From CAUZEB01 sp963578655 (lineage in GTDB: Bacteria > Chloroflexota > Dehalococcoidia > Lucifugimonadales > CAUZEB01), in assembly GCA_963578655.1 (NCBI GenBank), contig CAUZEB010000019.1:1-17990 (forward strand): a DNA stretch of 17,990 nt, written 5' to 3'. Position numbers and translations under genes: made by a program. Numbering within the stretch: position 1 is the first letter of the stretch; every line of letters begins with the position of its first letter. Under the pieces are notes generated by a model. The model was not told where the DNA came from, ran no database searches, and saw only the letters and a list, made by a program, of their open reading frames with translations. Below, in pieces: positions 1 through 6,275 of this stretch.

Positions 1-189
1 AAAGAGTCAATCAAAGTCTTGGGTTAACTATTACTACGCAGACATATTCGGTGCAGGAAGATATTATACCTGTCGTATACTGAAGTCAATCATTGTTTAG
101 ATAAGATATTGACAGATTGATAAATGGTGGCGTCTGATCCAATGGCTCTAAAATGCCCTAAGTGTGATCAAACAACAATCTGCTTATCA

Positions 190-256
190 CTGTACAGAAA
201 GGCTGGGAAGCTGTAACCTTGAAAAAGACTTGAACAAATCAAGCCTTTCTGTACAG
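190..256. repeat. 15-bp perfect inverted repeat upstream of the PAC2 gene
   Basis: The arms at 190-204 and 242-256 are exact reverse complements (ctgtacagaaaggct and agcctttctgtacag), separated by 37 bases. The outer eight bases of each arm, CTGTACAG, are themselves palindromic. The right arm ends one base before the ATG at 258 and partly covers the only Shine-Dalgarno-like bases (acagga, 253-258). No T-run follows, so it does not look like a terminator. It may be a paired operator for a dimeric repressor or an RNA hairpin limiting translation. I cannot tell which from the sequence. Confidence 0.75.
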
Positions 257-257
257 G

Positions 258-1175
258 ATGAATTTTGTGAACCTAGAAGAATTTGAGTTAGTTGAACCAG
301 TTCCAGAGTTGAAGAATCCTTGTGCTATTTCTATGTTGAAGCCTTGGATAGACGTGGGTAAGGTGGGCACATTGGTTCTAGATATGCTGGAAAAGAAATT
401 GAATGCTTCAGAACTGGGCAGGTTAAAGAATCCTGGTAACTACTATGATTTTACGAGATATAGGCCACGGACAACTTTAGTAGAAGGAACCAGGGTTCTG
501 ACCATACCAAATAGCGTTATCTATTACGCTCAAGAGGTTGAATCCCAACAGGACTATCTATTCCTACATTTGAGAGAACCACATGCCATGGGAGCGAAAT
601 TTACCGATGCTGTCGTGGCTCTACTACTGCATTTCAAAATTAAGGAGTATTGTCGTATAGGTGGTATGTACGATTCAGTTCCACACACGAGGCCAGTGAT
701 GATAACAGGTACGGTTAATGAGATTAGATCGAAGCTAGTGAAAGATATTCTCTCCTCCCGAAAAAACACATACCAAGGCCCGACAAGTATTGTTAACCTT
801 GTGACAGAGGCCATGGAGAAGTCAGATATAGACACGGTCAGTTTGATGGCTCATTTACCACAGTATGTACAATTAGAGGAAGATCATATGGGTGCTGCAC
901 GTATTATGGAAGTGCTATGCAATATATACGGATTTCCGAAGGTTTTCGCGGACTATAAACGTGGTGAAAGACAGTACAATGAAATTGATAGGGCGATTAC
1001 GGGCAACGATGAAGTGCGTAATTTCATAACACAGTTAGAATCGTACTACGATCGTATTTTGGTCAATAGCGATGAAATTGACCAAAAACTTTCGTTTTCT
1101 CCACAAGTAGAGAAATTCTTGTTAGAAATGGGGAATCGATTGGAAGGTCCAGGCAATGCTGAAGATGAAATGTAG
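258..1175 (+). CDS. PAC2 family protein (proteasome assembly chaperone-like)
   Basis: This 305-residue protein resembles the PAC2 family, named after the eukaryotic proteasome assembly chaperone 2 and also found in bacteria and archaea with no settled biochemical role. The supporting stretch is near residues 108-150: a segment of the form GAKFTDAVVALLLHFKI is followed by a glycine-containing strand and the VPHTRPV motif typical of the family. There is no signal peptide or membrane segment, so it should be cytoplasmic. The C-terminal third is acidic and charged. The start is uncertain. ATG 258 has almost no room for a ribosome binding site, whereas GTG 267 lies eight bases after AGGA (255-258). 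It stands alone on the plus strand, 92 bases before the hydroxypyruvate isomerase-like gene. Confidence 0.75.
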   Translation: MNFVNLEEFELVEPVPELKNPCAISMLKPWIDVGKVGTLVLDMLEKKLNASELGRLKNPGNYYDFTRYRPRTTLVEGTRVLTIPNSVIYYAQEVESQQDYLFLHLREPHAMGAKFTDAVVALLLHFKIKEYCRIGGMYDSVPHTRPVMITGTVNEIRSKLVKDILSSRKNTYQGPTSIVNLVTEAMEKSDIDTVSLMAHLPQYVQLEEDHMGAARIMEVLCNIYGFPKVFADYKRGERQYNEIDRAITGNDEVRNFITQLESYYDRILVNSDEIDQKLSFSPQVEKFLLEMGNRLEGPGNAEDEM

Positions 1176-1267
1176 GTAATACAGAACTAACGCTTACATA
1201 GACAGAAAATTTCCGCATTACCCGTACTGTGGTCGGTAGGAATTTCAAGTGTTTGAGGTGACGACCA

Positions 1268-2050
1268 ATGTTAAAATTCTCCGCTAATCTTTCTTTGATG
1301 TTTACGGAATTGGAATTTTTGGAACGCTTCACGGCTGCAAAGAAAGCCGGCTACAATGGGGTAGAATTTTTCTTCCCCTATTCATATGATAAAGATGCAC
1401 TCTCCGCAGAACTAGAAAAGAACGATCAGGTCCTGGTGCTTTTTTCTCTGCCTCCAGGTGACTGGGAAGCAGGAGAAGTAGGTATCTCTTGCCATCCCGA
1501 TCGCGTTGACGAGTTTCAGGCAGGTGTTGGCACCGCGATAGAGTATGCCATAGCATTGAATTGTGATTTGATTAATTGTATTGCCGGAATCACTCCCGTG
1601 GGAGTGGCTCAAGAGAAAATTGCTGATACCTACGTCTCAAATTTACGATACGCTGCCTTAGAGTTAGCAAAAGTTGGTAAAGGTCTAGTAATAGAGCCCG
1701 TGAATACACATCATCGTCCTGGGTTCTATTTAAATCGCACGGATCAAGCTGTGGAAATCATTGAGAAGATTGGCTTGAATAATCTTGGGCTTCAGTATGA
1801 TGTTTATCATGCACAAGTAATGGAAGGAAATCTTTCTAACACAATAGAAACAAATTTAGGAATTATAAGACATATTCAGATTGCTGATAATCCAGGCCAT
1901 CATGAACCCGGCACCGGGGAAATAAACTTTAACTATTTGCTATCATTTATTGAACGGGTGGGATATAAGGGTTGGATTGGCTGTGAATATGAACCCAGAA
2001 CCACCACTCTTGAAGGTCTTGGATGGTTGAATGCATTTTACAGTAGTTAG
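1268..2050 (+). CDS. hyi: Hydroxypyruvate isomerase-like TIM-barrel protein
   Basis: At 260 residues this matches the usual length of hydroxypyruvate isomerase (about 258), which interconverts hydroxypyruvate and tartronate semialdehyde in glyoxylate metabolism. It has the xylose isomerase-like/AP endonuclease 2 fold. The N-terminus (MLKFSANLSLMFTE) and the GYNGVEFFFPY strand are characteristic. The two catalytic glutamates of the family appear as E143 in VIEPVN and E240 in GCEYEP. Metal-binding candidates are D178 and H181 (YDVYH) and residues around HIQIADNPG (202-210). A good ribosome binding site, GAGGTG at 1255-1260, lies seven bases before the ATG. The next gene is a PuuE-like deacetylase, which hints at a ureide/glyoxylate route. 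Related sugar epimerases share this fold, so the exact substrate is inferred. Confidence 0.85.
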   Translation: MLKFSANLSLMFTELEFLERFTAAKKAGYNGVEFFFPYSYDKDALSAELEKNDQVLVLFSLPPGDWEAGEVGISCHPDRVDEFQAGVGTAIEYAIALNCDLINCIAGITPVGVAQEKIADTYVSNLRYAALELAKVGKGLVIEPVNTHHRPGFYLNRTDQAVEIIEKIGLNNLGLQYDVYHAQVMEGNLSNTIETNLGIIRHIQIADNPGHHEPGTGEINFNYLLSFIERVGYKGWIGCEYEPRTTTLEGLGWLNAFYSS

Positions 2051-2077
2051 AATCAGATTAATGTTGGAGTTATAATT

Positions 2078-2962
2078 CTGATCAGAGATTTCATAGGTTA
2101 TGGACCGAATCCGCCGCGAGTCAAATGGCCTAATGACGCTCGTATTGCGATATCTGTGGTCGTGAATTATGAAGAAGGAGCTGAGTATTCTTTACTTGAT
2201 GGGGATTGCAACCGGGAAACCAATAATGAGGTTCCTTCCCCGCTTCCCATAAATCAGCGAGATCTTGCCAATGAATCGGTCTTCGAATATGGTAGTAGAG
2301 TAGGTATATGGAGACTATTAAATTGTCTTAATAAATATGAGATAAAGGCGACTTTTTTCTGCTGTGCTCTGGCATTAGAAAGGAACCCTTATGTAGGTCC
2401 GTCCATTGTTAAAGCTGGGCACGAAGTCTTCGGACACGGCTATCGATGGGAAGAGTATTTTAAAATGGATGTGCAAGCTGAGAGGGACGCGATACATAGA
2501 ACTATTAATTCATTAAAACAAACAACCGGTGTTCGTCCGTTGGGTTGGTACGTTCGTTATGGCCCAAGCGAGCAAACTAGAGAACTGATTGTGGAGGAGG
2601 GGGGTTTTATGTATGACAGTATGGCATACAATGATGATTTACCTTACTATACGATAGTTAAAGGCAAGAAATGGCTGGTAGTACCGTACTCTTTGGAGGT
2701 GAACGACACGAAGTTTTGGAGAGGTGGAATGATCAGTCCGAACGACTTTTACGAGACTATGAAAAACACCTTTGATGTACTATATGAAGAAGGTGCCACG
2801 CATCCCAAGATGATGTCGATAGGATTACATTGTCGCATATCTGGGAAGCCTTCTAGGATCAAGGTTGTAAACGAATTTTTGGATTACGCTCTTAGTCATA
2901 CAGACGTCTGGTTTGCTCGTAGGGTAGATATAGCTCAATGGTGGCTTAAAAACTTCCAGTAA
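2078..2962 (+). CDS. Polysaccharide deacetylase-family protein, PuuE-type allantoinase-like
   Basis: This is a NodB-homology hydrolase. The segments FIGYGPNPP, KWPNDARIAISVVVNYEEGAE, FEYGSRVGIWRL and GHEVFGHGYRWEEY resemble the PuuE-type allantoinase subgroup, which opens allantoin to allantoate. H115 and H120 in HEVFGHGYRW are likely metal ligands. The first standard start in frame is GTG 2156, but conserved family sequence (FIGYGPNPP through ARIAIS) lies upstream in the same frame, open back to the hyi stop at 2048. No ATG, GTG or TTG occurs there. GGAG at 2066-2069 points to CTG 2078 (8-base spacing) or ATT 2075 (5 bases). With CTG the protein has 294 residues and begins IRDFIGYG after the initiator. 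It lies 27 bases after hyi and is probably co-transcribed. Substrate could instead be another cyclic amide or an N-acetyl sugar. Confidence 0.8.
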   Translation: MIRDFIGYGPNPPRVKWPNDARIAISVVVNYEEGAEYSLLDGDCNRETNNEVPSPLPINQRDLANESVFEYGSRVGIWRLLNCLNKYEIKATFFCCALALERNPYVGPSIVKAGHEVFGHGYRWEEYFKMDVQAERDAIHRTINSLKQTTGVRPLGWYVRYGPSEQTRELIVEEGGFMYDSMAYNDDLPYYTIVKGKKWLVVPYSLEVNDTKFWRGGMISPNDFYETMKNTFDVLYEEGATHPKMMSIGLHCRISGKPSRIKVVNEFLDYALSHTDVWFARRVDIAQWWLKNFQ

Positions 2963-2983
2963 ATCGTGTTGAATAGGTTATGA

Positions 2984-3035
2984 GATAGCCCTAACTCAAT
3001 TTCAATACACTATACCTAATAGAAATAGGGCTATC
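2984..3035. repeat. 10-bp inverted repeat, possible weak terminator
   Basis: GATAGCCCTA at 2984-2993 and TAGGGCTATC at 3026-3035 are exact reverse complements with a 32-base spacer. A further tttc/gaaa pairing inside is possible across a bulge. It lies 21 bases after the stop of the deacetylase gene and before the SWIM gene. No T-run follows on either strand, so intrinsic termination is doubtful, though it could stabilise the 3' end of the upstream transcript. Confidence 0.4.
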
Positions 3036-3135
3036 ACGCTGACATCTCAATTGATTGTAGGAAATGTGGCGGGAGTACAATCCAAATCGCAAAAGACGTA
3101 AATTAACTAGGGATATTGAAGAAGGACAAAAGCCT

Positions 3136-3363
3136 ATGGATTCAAGCCTTGTAAGGAAGATCGAGAAAGCCAAGGACTATGCAGAGCAACCAGATAGAGT
3201 AAAGATCACCCAATATAAGGCGCAATTTAGAGGTGGTAATAACGACCATTCGATTACTTATGAGACTGGGAGATGGGATTGCGATTGCAGTTATTTCTCT
3301 GGGCGTGGAACTTGTAATCATACTATGGCCATGGATTTAATGCTGAATAGGATGGCCTTATAG
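3136..3363 (+). CDS. Small SWIM zinc-finger protein
   Basis: This is a 75-residue protein if started at ATG 3136. It carries a SWIM zinc-binding signature, CxC-x8-CxH, seen as CDCSYFSGRGTCNH near its end. SWIM domains bind DNA or protein, but the role of stand-alone mini versions is unknown. The N-terminal half is charged (LVRKIEKAKDYAEQPDRVKI) and leads into strands ending in the zinc motif. The frame is open to ATG 3064, which would give 99 residues with a very basic N-terminus, but AGGA there sits only one base from the ATG. At 3136, GAAGAAGGA (3118-3126) is nine bases upstream, so I prefer the shorter form. It is convergent with fabF. Confidence 0.75.
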   Translation: MDSSLVRKIEKAKDYAEQPDRVKITQYKAQFRGGNNDHSITYETGRWDCDCSYFSGRGTCNHTMAMDLMLNRMAL

Positions 3364-3437
3364 AATACTGGACCATACGGTTACTTGTCGTGTGGATTTC
3401 AGCAGATCTAAATCAGATGGGATTATTGCGTTATAGC

Positions 3438-4688
3438 TTATATGTCAAGTTGTCTGAAGACAATGCAAGCGTTCTGGCCACCAAATCCGAAACTGTTTGA
3501 GAGGACCGTTTTAACAGGCTGTTGCCGAAAGGTGTTAGGTACATAGTCTAAGTCGCAGTCTGGGTCAGGATGTTCATAGTTGACAGTTGGGTGAATTTTG
3601 CCATGCATGATGGTTTTAATACTGGCAATAGCCTCAATTGCTCCAGCCCCCCCTAAGGCATGTCCTATCATAGATTTAGTAGAGCTAATTGGTACTGAGT
3701 ACGCCATTTCCTTGAATACATCCTTGATGGCTAGTGTTTCAACGAGATCGTTTTTCGGTGTAGAGGTGCCGTGTGCATTAATGTAGTCTACCTCGCCTGG
3801 GCTTAATCCGGCGTCATCTAAAGCCCAGCGCATAGCACGAGCTGCTCCTTTTCCGTCTTCATCTGGCTGAACCTGATGGAACGCATCAGACGAGACACCG
3901 TAGCCGGCGACTTCCGCAAGAATGTCAGCGTTTCTGTTAAGTGCGTGGTCCAAACTTTCCATTATTAAAATACCGGCCCCTTCGGCTGGGACAAATCCGT
4001 CTCTTTTACTGTCAAACGGTCGGCTAGCTTTATCTGCCGGGATGTTTTGTCGTGAAAGAGCCTTGATCACATTAAATCCTCCTAAGCCCAACTGGCTTAT
4101 ACCAGCTTCGCAGCCGCCTCCAAGAATAACGTCTGCGGCTCCTCTACGAATGGCTTCAGCAGCATCGCCAATAGCTTGGTTACCCGACGCGCATGCAGTC
4201 GTAACAGTCGATGTGTAGCCCTTTAACCCAAACAATCGACTTACGTTAGCCGCAGCCATATTTGGTAGTACCATAGGTATGAAAAACGGGCTAATTTTCA
4301 TACCACCTTTAGTCGACAAAATTCGCGCGTTTTCCTCAGTCGTAGGAAAACTACCATTACCAACGCCGAGTACTACCCCAAGCCGCTCGGGATTCTCTTT
4401 GGAGAGATTTAGTTGGGAATGTTCTATCGCAACGTGCGATGCAGCAACTGCGAGTTGGGAGAATCGCGCCATACGACGAGCATCTTTCGGGTTTATAAAC
4501 TGGCTAGGATCAAAACCGGTTACCTCTCCGGCTATTTGGCAAGGAAAAGGACTTGGATCACAGAGAGTGATGGGTCCGATACCTGATTTTCCTTCGAGAA
4601 GATTCTTCCAATATTCGTCGACAGATTCTCCAAGAGGAGTCATTGCTCCCATTCCTGTGATCACGACGCGTTTTCTGCTTGTAGTCAT
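3438..4688 (-). CDS. fabF: Beta-ketoacyl-ACP synthase II (FabF)
   Basis: This condensing enzyme extends acyl-ACP with malonyl-ACP in type II fatty acid synthesis in the cytoplasm. The thiolase-fold triad is complete: C166 (TTACASGNQ), H306 (NAHGTSTPKND) and H343 (KSMIGHALGG). These positions lie three residues from those of the E. coli enzyme (163, 303, 340). The C-terminal glycine-rich SNSFGFGGQNA motif is present. The frame extends to a TTG at 4703, but GAGG at 4697-4694 is five bases before ATG 4688, which begins MTTSRKRVVITGMG as expected. That gives 416 residues, the usual length. It follows folC after a 16-base gap and is surely in the same operon. No acpP, fabD or fabG lies nearby. Confidence 0.95.
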   Translation of the reverse strand: MTTSRKRVVITGMGAMTPLGESVDEYWKNLLEGKSGIGPITLCDPSPFPCQIAGEVTGFDPSQFINPKDARRMARFSQLAVAASHVAIEHSQLNLSKENPERLGVVLGVGNGSFPTTEENARILSTKGGMKISPFFIPMVLPNMAAANVSRLFGLKGYTSTVTTACASGNQAIGDAAEAIRRGAADVILGGGCEAGISQLGLGGFNVIKALSRQNIPADKASRPFDSKRDGFVPAEGAGILIMESLDHALNRNADILAEVAGYGVSSDAFHQVQPDEDGKGAARAMRWALDDAGLSPGEVDYINAHGTSTPKNDLVETLAIKDVFKEMAYSVPISSTKSMIGHALGGAGAIEAIASIKTIMHGKIHPTVNYEHPDPDCDLDYVPNTFRQQPVKTVLSNSFGFGGQNACIVFRQLDI

Positions 4689-4704
4689 CATAACCTCACA
4701 CAAA

Positions 4705-6129
4705 TTAACGAAAGGCAGTTCCTTTAAATAAAGGATATAACTCCGGAGGTATGCCTTTAACTTCCTCTATCACTTCTGCAACTACCGATAACGAACCCGT
4801 ACCGATAATTAAGTCGTCCTCTTTTGCTAAATTTAAGGCCATACGAGTTGCTTCACCAACATTATCAAACAGGGCTTCAACCGACAACCCTTGTTGCATA
4901 GCTGTTCTGAAAAGATTTTTGATACTATTAGCCCTCGGGTGTCTAGATTGAGTAAGTATAATGACAGGATCAAGAGCTCCTAATTCTAATAACATCTCTT
5001 CAGTACTGTGGCCTCCAAGGGTCCCGAAAATAGTTATTACACGGTTGAACCGGAAGTATTCGCAGATTGCTAGGACGAACTTCCGTAGGGAATATGGATT
5101 ATGAGCTCCATCTACAACAAATTTACATTTATTGCTTTTGAGTATCTCGAAACGTCCTGGCCATGCCACTTCATTTAAGCCTTGGATAATATTGTTATCT
5201 GAAACTATAGATGATTCTGGATCTAGCACTTTTATCGATGCTAGAGCGGTGCCTGCATTTTCCAACTGATAGTCTCCTAATAGTGGTATAGTTAAGGCAT
5301 ACTTCTTACCAGATAATCTATCGTCGCAGGCCAGATCGAAGGACTGTCCGTGAAGGTCAGATTTGGTTTTATTCCAACTGATTTGCTCCGTAACTTCTAT
5401 CAACGGTGCGTTTAGAGCCTTCGATACTTTTCTAAAAACGCTCATCGCTTCCTCTGATTGTGGCGCTACTATTACTGGTACTTCAGGTTTGATAATACCG
5501 GCTTTCTCAGTAGCTATACGTTTAATTGAAGTTCCTAATGTATGTGTGTGATCGAGACTTATGGAAGTGATGATAGAAATACTGGGGTTTACTATGTTGG
5601 TTGCATCCAGACGACCCCCTAGACCGACTTCTATAACTTGGTAATCGACCTTGTTGGCCATGAAGTGTAAGAAAGCCATGCTTGTAATGAATTCAAATGT
5701 TGTGATAGATCCGAATCTCGCCAGTTGGGTTACATTTTGAGCAGCGGGCCAAGCTTTCCCTACCAGATTAGCAAAATCACTTTGACTTATTGGGTCAAAA
5801 CCAATTCTTATGCGCTCTACTGCACTATGGAGGTGTGGTGATGTGTAAAGACCCACCTTAAGCCCCGTGGCTCTTAGTATGGAAGTTATCATGGCGGCAG
5901 TACTGCCTTTACCTTTGGTTCCAGCTACGTGTAACGTTGGTATACCGAGATGGGGATTCCCTAACCTTTCCATTAATAGATGCATTCTTTCTAAATGGAA
6001 GGCGGAATTCGTAGGACTAAACTTAGATCTTTCAAAATCCGCTAAACCCATCACCAGTTCTAGGGCTTTTCGGTAACTCAACTTAGAATTTGGGAGTGGC
6101 CTAAGGTTATTGGGTTCTTGATTGGCCAT
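4705..6129 (-). CDS. folC: Folylpolyglutamate synthase / dihydrofolate synthase (FolC)
   Basis: This Mur-ligase-family enzyme adds glutamate to dihydropteroate or folates using ATP. The P-loop GTKGKGST is at residues 70-77, followed by LKVGLYTSPHL, the VIEVGLGGRLDATN block, a histidine-rich SLDHTHTLGTS and the C-terminal-domain motif VDGAHNPYSL. At 474 residues it is somewhat longer than many FolC proteins (about 420-440), with the extra mostly at an N-terminal leader of around 15 residues. GAGGA lies nine bases before ATG 6129. It is the first gene of a two-gene unit with fabF. Whether it has both dihydrofolate and folylpolyglutamate synthase activities cannot be decided from sequence alone. 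Confidence 0.93.
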   Translation of the reverse strand: MANQEPNNLRPLPNSKLSYRKALELVMGLADFERSKFSPTNSAFHLERMHLLMERLGNPHLGIPTLHVAGTKGKGSTAAMITSILRATGLKVGLYTSPHLHSAVERIRIGFDPISQSDFANLVGKAWPAAQNVTQLARFGSITTFEFITSMAFLHFMANKVDYQVIEVGLGGRLDATNIVNPSISIITSISLDHTHTLGTSIKRIATEKAGIIKPEVPVIVAPQSEEAMSVFRKVSKALNAPLIEVTEQISWNKTKSDLHGQSFDLACDDRLSGKKYALTIPLLGDYQLENAGTALASIKVLDPESSIVSDNNIIQGLNEVAWPGRFEILKSNKCKFVVDGAHNPYSLRKFVLAICEYFRFNRVITIFGTLGGHSTEEMLLELGALDPVIILTQSRHPRANSIKNLFRTAMQQGLSVEALFDNVGEATRMALNLAKEDDLIIGTGSLSVVAEVIEEVKGIPPELYPLFKGTAFR

Positions 6130-6214
6130 GTAAATATATCCTCAGGGACGTGGCTAGCAGGATCCGAAAAGGGGATTTCATTCATATTGTGATAAGTGTG
6201 TTTCGCTGTTCGAA

Positions 6215-6254
6215 TTAGTAAGGGGGTGCAAAAATAGAAGCACCCCCTTACTAA
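6215..6254 (-). terminator. Strong hairpin, probable terminator of the OLD-like ATPase gene
   Basis: A perfect 15-bp stem is formed by TTAGTAAGGGGGTGC (6215-6229) and GCACCCCCTTACTAA (6240-6254) with a ten-base A-rich loop. On the minus strand it begins 21 bases after the ATPase stop, where a terminator would be expected. The T-run after the stem is poor on that strand (ttcgaac), so termination may be partial or factor-assisted. It also separates the ATPase transcript from folC. Confidence 0.65.
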
Positions 6255-6275
6255 AATGTGAACATAGCTCTTTTA

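Noticed and set aside
3..83. Open frame ending in TGA at 81-83 that could be the tail of an upstream protein; another open frame runs 2-100
   Set aside because: Both are under 35 residues, have no recognisable motif, and chance open frames of this length are common. Neither can be chosen over the other.
109..140. TTGACA at 109-114 as a -35 box for the PAC2 gene
   Set aside because: No acceptable -10 hexamer is found 16-18 bases downstream.
124..216. 30-residue ORF with a CPKC motif (from ATG 124), ending between the arms of the inverted repeat
   Set aside because: There is no ribosome binding site, only one CxxC pair, and no family match I recognise. It could be a leader peptide, but the support is too thin to annotate.
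4279..4731. 150-residue plus-strand open frame across the fabF start
   Set aside because: It is antisense to conserved FabF coding sequence and has no recognisable domain.
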